From Deltaproteobacteria bacterium (GTDB lineage Bacteria; Desulfobacterota; Desulfarculia; Desulfarculales; Desulfarculaceae), in the NCBI GenBank assembly GCA_020444205.1, contig JAHLLJ010000012.1:1-53886 (forward strand): a DNA stretch of 53,886 nucleotides, given 5' to 3'. Made by a program: the position numbers and the translations under genes. Below the pieces are notes generated by a model that worked only from the letters and a program-made list of their open reading frames with translations, had not been told where the DNA came from and made no database searches. This document shows, in pieces, positions 18,429-27,745 of this stretch. Positions within the stretch are counted from its first letter, which is position 1; every line of letters begins with the position of its first letter.

Positions 18429-20774
18429 CTAACGGTCTATGTCCGGCAGGATGAAATCCCAAGAGCCCAGCACCGCCACCAAGTCGGGCAGGGTGAGGCC
18501 TCGGCACATATCCGGCAAAACCTGCATGTTGGCAAAGCCGGGGGCCCGGATGCGCAGCCGGTAGGCAGCGCCCTGCCCATCGCTGACCACGTAGTAGCCC
18601 TGCTCTCCCCGGGGGGTCTCCACGGCGTGGTAGAGCTCGCCCTGGGGGATCTTGGGGCCGCGGGTGGCGTTGACAAAATGGTGGATAAGGCTCTCTATGT
18701 CCTGGAGGGTGTCTTTTTTTTCAGGCAGGTGGTAGCGATAATCGTCGCTCAAATAGCGCCCCGAGGGCATGCCCTCCATGGCCTGCTTGACGATCTCCAG
18801 GCTTTGGCGCATCTCGGCCACGCGCACCACATAGCGCGCAAAGCAGTCGCCGCCGGTGGCGGTGGGCACCTCGAAGTAAAACTTGTCATAGCCCGCGTAA
18901 GGCATTTTCTTGCGCAGGTCCCATTCCAGGCCGCAGGCCCGGAGGTTGGGCCCGCTCACTCCCCATTCGAGGGCCTGGTCCAGCTCCAGCACGCCCACCC
19001 CCTCCGTCCGCTTGCGGAAGATGGGGTTTTGGCGCACCAGCTTTTCGTACTCTTCCAGGCGACCTTCTAATATCTCCACAAAACGCTTCACCGCCTCGTG
19101 CCAGCCGTCGGGCAGATCCATGGCCACCCCGCCCAGGCGGAACCAGGAGGGATGCAGGCGGCCGCCGGTGATGAGCTCAGCGATGTCCATGATCATTTCG
19201 CGTTCTTGGAACTGATAGAAGATGGGGCTCATGGCCCCCAGGTCCTGCACAAAGGTGCCGTAGTAAACCAGGTGGTTGCTTATGCGATATAGCTCGGTGA
19301 GCATCACCCGGATGAACTGGGCCCGCTTTGGCACCTCTATGCCGGCCAGGGCCTCTACCGCGCACAGATAGGCCAAGTTGTTGCCCGCGCCGGAGAGGTA
19401 GTCCACCCGGTCGGTGTAGGGGATGAACTGGTGCCAGGATTGGCGCTCGCCGATCTTCTCCACCCCCCGGTGGTGAAAGCCTATGTCCAGGGCCATGTCC
19501 TCGATGGTCTCGCCGTCCAGGGCCAGCACCACCCTGAGCAGGCCATGGGTGCTGTAGTGGTGGGGCCCCACGTTGAGCACCATCAGCTCGCCGTCCCGGG
19601 CGTCCACCAAGGCGCCGCCGTCCAGGGGTTGGCGGTTCAGGGCGTCGGTGTGGGTGTAGGGCGGCATCCGGGTGGCCCGGCCCTCATAGTGCTTGCGCAG
19701 GGGGTGGCCCTCCCAGTCGTGGGGCAGCAAAATGCGCTTCAAGTCCGGGTGGCCCGAGAACTCGATGCCGAAAAGGTCGTAGACCTCGCGCTCGTACCAG
19801 TTGGCAGAGGGCCAAATTTCGGTGAGGCTGGGCGCCTGGGGGTGCGGGGCATCCACCTGGGCCTTGACCCGCACCCGGCTGACGGTATCAAAGGACAGCG
19901 CCTGATAGACCAGGGTGTAACCGGTGCGCTCCTCCGGCTTGCCGCGAGCCGACTCATCGATGGCGGTGAGATCCTCCAAGCGCTGGTGCCTGGGCTCGCT
20001 TTGCTCCTTTAGGAAAGTCATCACCTCCGACACCCGGGCCAGATCGGTGTGCACTGTGAGGTGGTCGTTGCTGGAGTCCTGAACCCGTACCCCGTCGCCG
20101 AAGCGCTGGTGCAACTGGCCGGCCAGGGAAAGCTCCACCGAGGTTAACTCGATTGCATGGGCCGGCGGGGTCCACATGTTTTGGGCACGGCTGCCCTGTA
20201 AATCCGGGGGGCTTACCGAGGTGCCGCGAACCGGCACGTTTTGATAGCCGGGCCCCCGTGGGTCCCGGTCCTTGTCCAGCCCCAGGCGCAGATGGTCCCG
20301 GCGCCCGCCCTGGCTGCCCCCCGTAAGATGCAGGATCCGACGGGTGGGCCGCTCCAGCTTGATCTTTTCCTGCAGCAGTACCAGACCTTCCATCACCGCT
20401 TCGGGCCGGGGAGGGCAGCCGGGAATGTACACATCCACCGGCAGAATCTGATCCAGGCCCTGCACCACGCTGTACACGTCGTACATGCCGCCGGAGTTGC
20501 AGCAGGAGCCCATGGAGATGACCCACTTGGGCTCGGGCATCTGGTTGTAGAGCCGCAGCACCACCGGCGCGACTTTTTTGAAGATGGTCCCGGAAACGAT
20601 GAGCAGGTCCGCCTGGCGCGGCGAGCCGCGAAAGACCTCGGCGCCAAAGCGGGCCAGATCGTAGCGGGAGGTGAAAACGGTGGCCTCTTCCACGAAACAG
20701 CAGCTCAAGCCAAAAAACAGGGGCCACAGGCTGTAGCTGCGGGCCCAGTTGATGACCGCGTCCATGCCCCCCAT
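18429..20774 (-). CDS. nuoBCD: NADH-quinone oxidoreductase fused subunits B-C-D
   Basis: One uninterrupted frame of 781 residues carries three complex I subunits in order. NuoB (about 1-135) has the N2 ligands C25/C26, C91 and C120 ([29 protein letters not shown]). A charged linker of about 60 residues follows. NuoC (about 195-355) has [20 protein letters not shown] and [12 protein letters not shown]. NuoD (about 375-781) has [32 protein letters not shown] and the end [15 protein letters not shown] at 20774 or 20765 fits the NuoB start; sequence further upstream is only antisense of nuoA. Fusion of C with D is common, while the triple fusion is rarer. Confidence 0.92.
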   Translation of the reverse strand: MGGMDAVINWARSYSLWPLFFGLSCCFVEEATVFTSRYDLARFGAEVFRGSPRQADLLIVSGTIFKKVAPVVLRLYNQMPEPKWVISMGSCCNSGGMYDVYSVVQGLDQILPVDVYIPGCPPRPEAVMEGLVLLQEKIKLERPTRRILHLTGGSQGGRRDHLRLGLDKDRDPRGPGYQNVPVRGTSVSPPDLQGSRAQNMWTPPAHAIELTSVELSLAGQLHQRFGDGVRVQDSSNDHLTVHTDLARVSEVMTFLKEQSEPRHQRLEDLTAIDESARGKPEERTGYTLVYQALSFDTVSRVRVKAQVDAPHPQAPSLTEIWPSANWYEREVYDLFGIEFSGHPDLKRILLPHDWEGHPLRKHYEGRATRMPPYTHTDALNRQPLDGGALVDARDGELMVLNVGPHHYSTHGLLRVVLALDGETIEDMALDIGFHHRGVEKIGERQSWHQFIPYTDRVDYLSGAGNNLAYLCAVEALAGIEVPKRAQFIRVMLTELYRISNHLVYYGTFVQDLGAMSPIFYQFQEREMIMDIAELITGGRLHPSWFRLGGVAMDLPDGWHEAVKRFVEILEGRLEEYEKLVRQNPIFRKRTEGVGVLELDQALEWGVSGPNLRACGLEWDLRKKMPYAGYDKFYFEVPTATGGDCFARYVVRVAEMRQSLEIVKQAMEGMPSGRYLSDDYRYHLPEKKDTLQDIESLIHHFVNATRGPKIPQGELYHAVETPRGEQGYYVVSDGQGAAYRLRIRAPGFANMQVLPDMCRGLTLPDLVAVLGSWDFILPDIDR

Positions 20775-20785
20775 GGCCAGGTTGC

Positions 20786-21193
20786 TCAGTCCACGGGATT
20801 TGCGGGGGATCGTCTTCCCCAAGTCAAACCTCCTTTGGACCAGACGTAGAACAGGCTTAAGAGCAAGACGAAGATGAAAAAGCTCATCTGCAACCAGCCG
20901 GGGAAACCGATGCTCTTGGCCACCACCGCCCAGGTGAAAATGAACACACCCTCGATATCGAAAACCAAAAAGAACACCGCCACCAGGTAGAACACCGCCG
21001 GAAAGGCGAAGCGAGCCGACCCGGTAGGTATGAGGCCGCATTCATAGGGCATGTCCTTGTCCCTGGCGTGGCGCTTTTCTCCCAACCACCAGGCCATGAA
21101 CAGGAAAGCCGCCAAAAGGCCCAGCACCATTCCTACATAGATGAGCCAGCCCAAAAGCTCCATTTCCCATGGTTTGAAAACAGCCGCGTTCAA
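20786..21193 (-). CDS. nuoA: NADH-quinone oxidoreductase subunit A
   Basis: Three-helix complex I membrane subunit of 135 residues and first gene of the nuo operon. The family motifs [37 protein letters not shown] are intact, including the loop Cys next to the quinone site (residues about 50-60). Its stop lies 11 bp before the nuoBCD start. The operon promoter should lie in the AT-rich region to the right. Confidence 0.95.
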   Translation of the reverse strand: MNAAVFKPWEMELLGWLIYVGMVLGLLAAFLFMAWWLGEKRHARDKDMPYECGLIPTGSARFAFPAVFYLVAVFFLVFDIEGVFIFTWAVVAKSIGFPGWLQMSFFIFVLLLSLFYVWSKGGLTWGRRSPANPVD

Positions 21194-21662
21194 CTTCGCT
21201 CCGTTAATTACCTAAAAAGGAATTGTATTTAGTGTAGGCGTTTTGGTTGGGGTATTGTCAACTTTACCGGGCGGCCAGCATTGCCAAGCGCCAAGTCTCG
21301 GAAAATAAGACACTGTAATTTATACATAAAAATTAAACCACCGTTTGGCGGCAGAGCGAGTGCTTCCCGGCCCATGGCCGGCAGCCAAATTTGGCGGTGA
21401 TTGTGGGCCGCATGGCGTCCCTCTTGGGCCAATCCGGGAAAATAGGCCAATTATCAAGTCATTCACGATATATGCGCTGAGTCCCTTGCATTGGAGCCAG
21501 GTTCGGTACCTATAATGAAGGTTAATAATAGGAATTTGGCCGGACCAGAGCAGGCTCACTTACGGCTGGTGTTGAGTTTTCACGATACCTGGGGGTGGTT
21601 TTATTCCCGCGAACAATATAAGGATAAGCGGCACCCCAAATACCGTTACCTGGCAAAAGCGC
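21194..21662. promoter_or_regulatory. divergent intergenic region, nuo operon and UbiA gene
   Basis: About 470 bases separate nuoA (minus) from the UbiA-family gene (plus). It contains AT-rich stretches around 21310-21340 that suit a minus-strand promoter, but I cannot fix -35/-10 boxes with confidence. Short frames here, such as one from ATG 21515, overlap the UbiA gene in another frame and resemble nothing known. Confidence 0.35.
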
Positions 21663-22568
21663 TTGGGCCTGTTCTTTGCCCTTTCGCGCACCCCTCACGG
21701 GGTCTTGGATTTGGCCACTCCGGCCGTGGCCGCGCTGTTATGGCTGGGCGCCTTCCCTCCCTTGGCCACTACCCTTTTGGGCCTGATGACCGCCTTTGCC
21801 GGATACACCGCGGTTTACGCACTTAATGACCTGGTGGACGTGGCCAACGACAGGGCTCAGCTTGCGGCCAACCCCGAGCGTGACGAGAAGCAGGGCGGGT
21901 ATATCGACGCCGTGGGGGCGCACCATCCCGTAGCCCTGGGACTGCTTAGCCTTCCCGCCGCGATCACCTGGTTCCTGTTGTGGTCCCTAGTGGCCATGGT
22001 TGGGGCTTACCTGCTCAATCCGGTCTGCCTGGCGCTTTTTCTGGCCGGGGCCGGTCTGGAAGTCATCTACTGTCTGTTGCTGCGCATCAGCCATTTACGC
22101 ACCTACGTCAGCGGGGTGGTCAAGACCGTGGGCGGAATCGCGGCGGTGTTTGCCGTGGACCCCAACCCCTCGCCCTGGTTCCTGCTGGCCCTGTGGGCCT
22201 GGCTGTTTTGCTGGGAGATCGGGGGGCAGAACGTTCCGGCCGACTGGCACGACCTGAACGAGGACAGCAGCACGGGCGCCCGCACCATGCTGGTGGTCTA
22301 CGGGCCCCGCCGGGCCAGCCTGATCATCCTGCTCAGCTTGAGTCTGGCGGTGGTGCTCAATTTGGTTGTGCTGGCCGTGGCCCCTCTTCGCGTGCCCTGG
22401 TCCCTGTCCGTGGCCGCCTGGGTGGCGGGATTGTACCTGCTGCTGTTGCCGGCCTGGAGCCTGTGGCGCAGCCAGGCCGGCCCGGGGGCCACCCGGCTGT
22501 TCAACCGGGCCAGCTACTATCCCTTGAGCATGCTGCTCCTGGTTCTGCTGAGCCTTTTGGCAGCCTAG
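21663..22568 (+). CDS. UbiA-family prenyltransferase
   Basis: A 301-residue membrane prenyltransferase that joins a polyprenyl diphosphate to an aromatic or related acceptor, usually in quinone synthesis. The first Asp-rich motif is NDLVDVANDRAQ near residue 57 and the second is DWHDLNEDSSTGARTM near residue 195; eight or nine helices are visible. The only allowed start in the open frame is TTG at 21663 without a clear ribosome site, and the open frame extends upstream only to 21576. The matching N-terminal text LALSRTPHG suggests little is lost. A UbiE-like methyltransferase nearby supports a menaquinone/ubiquinone role, but the acceptor is unknown. Confidence 0.8.
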   Translation: MGLFFALSRTPHGVLDLATPAVAALLWLGAFPPLATTLLGLMTAFAGYTAVYALNDLVDVANDRAQLAANPERDEKQGGYIDAVGAHHPVALGLLSLPAAITWFLLWSLVAMVGAYLLNPVCLALFLAGAGLEVIYCLLLRISHLRTYVSGVVKTVGGIAAVFAVDPNPSPWFLLALWAWLFCWEIGGQNVPADWHDLNEDSSTGARTMLVVYGPRRASLIILLSLSLAVVLNLVVLAVAPLRVPWSLSVAAWVAGLYLLLLPAWSLWRSQAGPGATRLFNRASYYPLSMLLLVLLSLLAA

Positions 22569-22615
22569 CCTATGCCTTAGAAAGCGAATCCAACATTCCA
22601 TGAAGGTTTTGTGAA

Positions 22616-24670
22616 ATGAGCGAACGTGCAAACAAAGCAATCAGGCCCGCCTCTCCTTTGGACGAGCTGTGCATCAACACCATCCGCTTTTTGGCGGTGG
22701 ACGCAGTGGAAAAGGCCAACTCGGGCCACCCCGGCATGCCCATGGGCAGCGCGGCCAAGACCTTCACTCTGTGGGACCGCTTCCTGCGCTTCAATCCCCG
22801 CGATCCCGGCTGGCCCGACCGGGACCGCTATGTGCTCTCGGCCGGGCACGGCTCCATGTTGCTCTACGCCTTGCTGCACCTTACCGGCTATGACCTGCCC
22901 CTGGAGCAGATCAAAAACTTCCGCCAATGGCAGAGTATTACTCCCGGGCACCCGGAAAACACCCGCACCCCCGGAGTGGAGGCCACCACCGGGCCGCTGG
23001 GACAGGGCATCAGCAACGCGGTGGGCATGGCCATAGCAGAGAGGGCCCTGGCCGCCCGCTTCAACCGGCCGGGGCACACGGTGGTGAATCACTTCACCTA
23101 TGTGGATGCCAGCGACGGCGACCTCATGGAAGGGGTGGCCAGCGAGGCGGCTTCTCTGGCCGGCCATCTGAAGCTGGGCAAGCTCATCGTCATGTACGAC
23201 GACAACCACATCTCCATTGAGGGCGACACGGCCATTGCCTTTGACGAGGACCGCGCCGCGCGCTTCGCGGCCTACGGCTGGCAGGTGCTGGGAGTGCCCG
23301 ACGGCAATAACGTGGAGGCGGTGGCCGCCGCACTGCACGCCGCCCGAGAGGAAACCCAGCGGCCTTCCTTCATCCACGTGCGCACCCACATCGGCTTTGG
23401 CAGCCCCAACAAGCAGGACACCGGCGACGTGCACGGAAGCCCTTTGGGGGCGGATGAGGTCAAGCTGACCAAGGAGAACCTGGGCTGGCCCTTGGAGCCC
23501 ACCTTCCTGATACCCGACGAGGTGGGTGAGCACATGGGCCGCGCCGTACAGCGGGGGGCTGCTTGGCAAAGCCAGTGGGAGAAGGCGATTGCCGCCTACG
23601 AGCAAGAGTTCCCCGAGCTGGCCGCCGAGTTTTGGCGGGCACAGCGGGGCGAGCTGTCCCCAGGCTGGGACCGCGACCTCCCCCGTTTCGCCCCGGAGGA
23701 CGGCCCCCTGGCCACCCGCAAGGCCAGCGGCAAGGTCATAAACGCCTTGGCACCCCATGTGCCGGAACTGATGGGCGGCTCGGCCGATCTGGCTCCCAGC
23801 ACCAAGACCATCATGGACGGCGAGGGGGACTTCGAGCCCGGCAACCCGGCGGGGCGCAACATGCACTTCGGGGTGCGCGAGCACGCCATGACCGCGGTGC
23901 TCAACGGCATGGCCCTGCACAAGGGCCTTATCCCCTACGGAGCCACCTTCCTGATCTTCAGCGACTACCTGCGACCCTCCCTGCGCCTGGCCGCGTTGAG
24001 CGAGGTAAAGATCATTCTGGTGTTTACCCACGACAGCATCGGCCTGGGAGAGGACGGCCCCACCCACCAGGCGGTGGAGCAGCTTCTGGGGCTCAGGTCA
24101 GTGCCCAACCTGCTCCTGCTGCGCCCGGCCGACGCCAACGAGACCGCCGCCGCCTGGCGGACGGCCCTGGAGCACCAGGGCGGCCCGGTGGCCCTGGTGC
24201 TCACCCGCCAAAAGCTGCCCATCCTGGACCCGGAACAATATCCCGGCATCGCCCAGGGCGTGGCCAAAGGCGGCTACGTGCTCAGCGAGGCCTCGCCTGG
24301 GGAGCCCGAGCTGGCCCTGGTGGTCACCGGCTCGGAGGTCTCCTTGGCCCTCGCCGCCCAGGCCGAGCTGCATCAGGAGGGCCTGGGCGCCCGGGTGGTG
24401 AGTCTGCCCGCCTGGCATCTGTTCCGGGAGCAGCCCGAAGAGTACCGCCGCCAGGTGCTGCCCGAAGGCCTGCCCATGCTGATAATGGAGGCGGGGGTGA
24501 GCCTGGGCTGGCGCTCCTACCTGCGGCCCGACCCCCTGGTGGAGGTCATCGGCGTGGACACCTTTGGAGCCTCGGCGCCGGGGGGCGAGGTCATGAAGCA
24601 TTACGGGTTCAGCGTAGAAAATGTGTGCCGCCGGGCGAGAGAGTTGCTGGAGCGCCTGCGCGGCGCATAG
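22616..24670 (+). CDS. tkt: transketolase
   Basis: Thiamine-diphosphate enzyme of the non-oxidative pentose phosphate pathway, 684 residues, full length. The N-terminal [13 protein letters not shown], the cofactor motif GDGDL region ([21 protein letters not shown], near residue 160) and [11 protein letters not shown] are present. The pyrimidine domain carries [20 protein letters not shown] with the catalytic Glu. [20 protein letters not shown] is the family signature. ATG at 22616 starts [11 protein letters not shown]. It is followed by zwf about 200 bp downstream on the same strand, linking both branches of the pathway. Confidence 0.96.
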   Translation: MSERANKAIRPASPLDELCINTIRFLAVDAVEKANSGHPGMPMGSAAKTFTLWDRFLRFNPRDPGWPDRDRYVLSAGHGSMLLYALLHLTGYDLPLEQIKNFRQWQSITPGHPENTRTPGVEATTGPLGQGISNAVGMAIAERALAARFNRPGHTVVNHFTYVDASDGDLMEGVASEAASLAGHLKLGKLIVMYDDNHISIEGDTAIAFDEDRAARFAAYGWQVLGVPDGNNVEAVAAALHAAREETQRPSFIHVRTHIGFGSPNKQDTGDVHGSPLGADEVKLTKENLGWPLEPTFLIPDEVGEHMGRAVQRGAAWQSQWEKAIAAYEQEFPELAAEFWRAQRGELSPGWDRDLPRFAPEDGPLATRKASGKVINALAPHVPELMGGSADLAPSTKTIMDGEGDFEPGNPAGRNMHFGVREHAMTAVLNGMALHKGLIPYGATFLIFSDYLRPSLRLAALSEVKIILVFTHDSIGLGEDGPTHQAVEQLLGLRSVPNLLLLRPADANETAAAWRTALEHQGGPVALVLTRQKLPILDPEQYPGIAQGVAKGGYVLSEASPGEPELALVVTGSEVSLALAAQAELHQEGLGARVVSLPAWHLFREQPEEYRRQVLPEGLPMLIMEAGVSLGWRSYLRPDPLVEVIGVDTFGASAPGGEVMKHYGFSVENVCRRARELLERLRGA

Positions 24671-24806
24671 GGGAAAAGAGGCCATGGCCGAGCAGGCCGG
24701 CGCCACCTTGGCCTCATGGCCTCGCTGGGCTGCTTGGATGCCAAGGGTTCAGCTCGGCTGCCCACCAATCTGGTGCGGCGCATTGAGGCTTATTGAGGGG
24801 GACACA

Positions 24807-24831
24807 CCTTCGCACGGGTTGAGTGCGAAGG
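24807..24831 (+). promoter_or_regulatory. stem-loop between tkt and zwf
   Basis: A perfect 9-bp inverted repeat CCTTCGCAC / GTGCGAAGG encloses a 7-base loop, 40 bases before the zwf start. No T-tract follows, so it is not a typical intrinsic terminator. It may be an operator, an mRNA processing/stability element or an attenuator for zwf. Confidence 0.5.
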
Positions 24832-24870
24832 CAACTTCCATCATCAGTGGCAGGAATGACGAGGTTGCTT

Positions 24871-26427
24871 ATGGCTAGGCAGGAAAAACCACAACCCACT
24901 ATTTTCACTATCTTCGGGGCTGCGGGGGATCTGGCTTGGCGCAAGCTCATCCCGGCGCTCTACGATCTGTTCATGGACGGCTGGCTGCCGGACAAGTTCA
25001 GCATCCTGGGCATGGGTCACCTGCACACCACCAAAACCAAATATTTGAACCAGCTGCGCAAAGGGGTGGATCAGTATTCTCGCCTAGGTGAGACCAAAAA
25101 GGATGACTGGAAAAAGTTCGTCAGTCACCTGGATGTCGTGGAGGCGGAGCTAGGTCAAAAAAAAGCCTACCAGGAGCTGAGCGATAGGCTGGACCAGATT
25201 GAGGGTAAATGGTCGGAAAAGGCCGAGCGAGTGTTCTACCTGGCCATGCCGCCGTCCATGATCGGCCCTATAAGCGAGGGCCTGGGCAAAGCCAAACTTA
25301 ACCGGCAACGGGAGCGCGCTCGCATTGTGGTGGAAAAGCCTTTTGGCTCGGACTTGGCCTCGGCCCGTAAGCTCAATCGCCTGCTGGGAAAGATATTTGA
25401 AGAGAACCAGGTCTTCCGCATCGATCACTTCCTGGGAAGGGAGACGGTGCAAAACATCCTAGCCTTCCGCCTGGCCAACACCATGTTCGAGCCCATCTGG
25501 AATCAGCACTATATAGACCACGTGCAGATCAACGTGCCAGAGCAGTTGGGCGTGGAGCACCGGGGGCATTACTACGAAAAGGCCGGCGCCCTGCGTGACA
25601 TGATCCAAAATCACTTGCTGCAGATACTATGCCTGGTGGCCATGGAAGCGCCCATCACCTTTGACGACAACGAGGTGCGCAATAAAAAAGTGGACGTGCT
25701 ACATGCCATCCGCAGCATCCCACATGATCAGGTGCATGAATTCGCGGTGAGAGGACAGTACGGCGGGGGATGGTTGGAGGGCGAGCATGCGCAGGGTTAC
25801 CGACAAGAGCCCAACGTGGACCCCGAATCACTCACCGAGACCTACGCCGCGGTCAAGCTGTTCGTGGACAATTGGCGCTGGCAAGGGGTACCCTTTTACC
25901 TGCGAACCGGTAAGAGGCTGGCCAAGCGAATCACCGAGGTTTCCATCCAATTTCGCCCCGTGCCTCACCAGACCTTTCCGCCTCGGGCCCTCCAGGGCCG
26001 TCAGCCAAACCGCCTGATCATCGCCATCCAGCCAGAGGAGGGCATCCTGTTGCGCTTCGAGTCCAAGCAGCCCGGCCCATCCCTGCACCTGGCCCCGGTG
26101 ATGATGCAGTTTTTCTACAAGGAGGCCTTCCACACCAAACCGGTCGCGCCCTATGAGACCCTGCTATTAGACATAATGCGGGGCGACGCCACCCTGTTCA
26201 TGCGGGCCGACCAGGCCGAGGCCGCCTGGCAGGTCATTCAGCCCATCCTGGACGTGTGGGGCGAGCAGCGGCCCACGGATTTTCCCAATTACCAGGCCGG
26301 CTCTTGGGGGCCTGAGGAGGCGGAGGTGCTCATCGCCCGGGACGGCCGTACCTGGGCGATGCCCACCATCCTGCAATGCCAGGAGGATCTGGCCACCTGC
26401 CGGGTGCACTCGGTTGACGAAAGTTAA
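24871..26427 (+). CDS. zwf: glucose-6-phosphate 1-dehydrogenase
   Basis: Oxidises glucose-6-phosphate to 6-phosphogluconolactone, entry of the oxidative pentose phosphate pathway. The 518-residue protein has the nucleotide motif FTIFGAAGDLAWRKLIPAL (GASGDL family) at the N-terminus, IVVEKPFGSDLASA and the active-site signature RIDHFLGRETVQN near residue 195. The start at 24871 has GAGG 6 bases upstream; an ATG at 24856 is the alternative. It converges on the methyltransferase genes with a 4-bp overlap of the stops. No 6-phosphogluconolactonase or gnd is nearby. Confidence 0.95.
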   Translation: MARQEKPQPTIFTIFGAAGDLAWRKLIPALYDLFMDGWLPDKFSILGMGHLHTTKTKYLNQLRKGVDQYSRLGETKKDDWKKFVSHLDVVEAELGQKKAYQELSDRLDQIEGKWSEKAERVFYLAMPPSMIGPISEGLGKAKLNRQRERARIVVEKPFGSDLASARKLNRLLGKIFEENQVFRIDHFLGRETVQNILAFRLANTMFEPIWNQHYIDHVQINVPEQLGVEHRGHYYEKAGALRDMIQNHLLQILCLVAMEAPITFDDNEVRNKKVDVLHAIRSIPHDQVHEFAVRGQYGGGWLEGEHAQGYRQEPNVDPESLTETYAAVKLFVDNWRWQGVPFYLRTGKRLAKRITEVSIQFRPVPHQTFPPRALQGRQPNRLIIAIQPEEGILLRFESKQPGPSLHLAPVMMQFFYKEAFHTKPVAPYETLLLDIMRGDATLFMRADQAEAAWQVIQPILDVWGEQRPTDFPNYQAGSWGPEEAEVLIARDGRTWAMPTILQCQEDLATCRVHSVDES

Positions 26428-26996
26428 GCCTTGCGAGCCGCGCCCACCATGCCCCACCAGGGCCTTTCTTGGCAGGTCAGTAGATGCAGGCCCGCTTGGG
26501 CCAAGCCTCGGTGTAAGTCTTGGCTGCGGAAGCGGCCCTCCTGAGGATGGCGCAGCAGGTGCCGGGTTAGCGGGTTCTGGTAGGTGGCGGGGTAGTACTC
26601 CTCCAGAAAGTAGATTCCTCCGGGCCGGAGTACCCGGGACACCTCGCCCAGAGCGGCGCGCCAGTCGGGCACGTGGTGCAAAAAGCCGAAGCCGAAGACC
26701 GCATCTACACAGGCCTCGCGCAGGGGCAGGGCCTCGGCGTCCCCCACCAAGGCCAATTCTCCCCGTTTGTGTGCCTTGCCGGCCATGGCCGGGTCCAAGT
26801 CCAACAGGATCAGGCGGCTTGGCGCGAAATAGCGGCGCAAGAGCCGGGCGCCTTCGCCGCGGCCGCAGCCAATTTCCAGGATATCCGCCTCCGGTGACAG
26901 AGGGGCCATTGTCCGCATTTTCCCAAGCACCCGCCGCTGCAGGGCCAAGCGTAGCGGGCTGTTTACCATCCAGCGCTCGGCTAGGTTGAGCTTCAC
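26424..26996 (-). CDS. SAM-dependent methyltransferase (class I)
   Basis: A 190-residue Rossmann-fold methyltransferase of the Methyltransf_11 type. Motif I is ADILEIGCGRGEGARLL near residue 40, the acidic end of beta-2 is LILLDLDPAM, and the post-I region is GDAEALPLREACVDAVFGFGFLHHV. It begins with GTG at 26996, overlapping the stop of the UbiE-like gene by 4 bp (GTGA), so the pair is translationally coupled. The substrate is unknown; pairing with a UbiE-like protein makes a quinone or lipid precursor plausible. Confidence 0.8.
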   Translation of the reverse strand: MKLNLAERWMVNSPLRLALQRRVLGKMRTMAPLSPEADILEIGCGRGEGARLLRRYFAPSRLILLDLDPAMAGKAHKRGELALVGDAEALPLREACVDAVFGFGFLHHVPDWRAALGEVSRVLRPGGIYFLEEYYPATYQNPLTRHLLRHPQEGRFRSQDLHRGLAQAGLHLLTCQERPWWGMVGAARKA

Positions 26997-27739
26997 GGTT
27001 TTACCGCCTGATGAATGGCGGCGATGCCCGCGCTGAGCCGGCGCCAGGAAACCTGGGTAAAGCCGGCCCGGGTCATGCGACGGGCCAGTTCCTCGGCTGT
27101 GGGAAAGTCCCGGATGGAGCCGGCCAGGTAAGAGTAGGTGAGCCAAGAGCCGGTGAAAACCCTACCCACTAGGGGCATGAGCAGGCAGGAGTAGAGGTCG
27201 TAGAGCCGGCCGAACCAAGCAGAGGGAGGCTGGGAGAACTCCAAGCAGACCAGCCGCCCGCCTGGCCTAAGCACCCGGGCCATCTCCCGCAAACCCTGGT
27301 CCATGTCCCCCAGGTTGCGCACCCCGAATCCCACCATCACCCCGTCGAGGCAGGCATCGGCCAGGGCCAAGGACTGTGCGTCGCCCCGCACCATGCTAAC
27401 CTCACGGCCAAAGGGTGAACGTACGCTCTTGGCCAGGCCCTTGTCCAGCATGGCTTGGTTCAAGTCGTAGACCACTACCGGCCCGTCATCCCGATAGCGC
27501 TGGGCCAACAAGGCTAAGTCCGCCGTCCCGCCGCAGATGTCGGCCAGGCGCTGGTTGGGGCGTGGGTCCAGGATTTCCACGGCTTGCTTCTTCCAGAGAT
27601 TGTGCAGGCCCAGGCTCATGATGCTGTTGGCCAGGTCATAGTGCTGGGCCACCGCGTTGAAGTGCTCTTGCACCAGGGCATCCTTGGCTCGGGAGCCAAG
27701 AGTGGTGGGTGAGTTTATAAACCTGCGCAAGGAGGGCAT
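26993..27739 (-). CDS. ubiE: UbiE/MenG-like quinone C-methyltransferase
   Basis: A 248-residue methyltransferase close to the UbiE/MenG family, which methylates the quinone ring at the last or next-to-last step. VQEHFNAVAQHYDLANSIMSLGLHNLWKKQAV matches the family N-terminus, ADICGGTADLALLAQRY is motif I (family D-AGGTGD), and GVRNLGDMDQGLREMARVLRPGGRLVCLEFSQP is the family signature. It is upstream of the second methyltransferase and close to the UbiA-type gene. Some residues deviate (ICGGTAD), so a specialised substrate is possible. Confidence 0.85.
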   Translation of the reverse strand: MPSLRRFINSPTTLGSRAKDALVQEHFNAVAQHYDLANSIMSLGLHNLWKKQAVEILDPRPNQRLADICGGTADLALLAQRYRDDGPVVVYDLNQAMLDKGLAKSVRSPFGREVSMVRGDAQSLALADACLDGVMVGFGVRNLGDMDQGLREMARVLRPGGRLVCLEFSQPPSAWFGRLYDLYSCLLMPLVGRVFTGSWLTYSYLAGSIRDFPTAEELARRMTRAGFTQVSWRRLSAGIAAIHQAVKP

Positions 27740-27745
27740 GGCGGC

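Noticed and set aside
20775-21041. N-terminal extension of the NuoBCD frame into nuoA
   Set aside because: The extra residues are antisense-like translation of nuoA in another frame with no NuoB similarity; the NuoB-like start is at 20774 or 20765.
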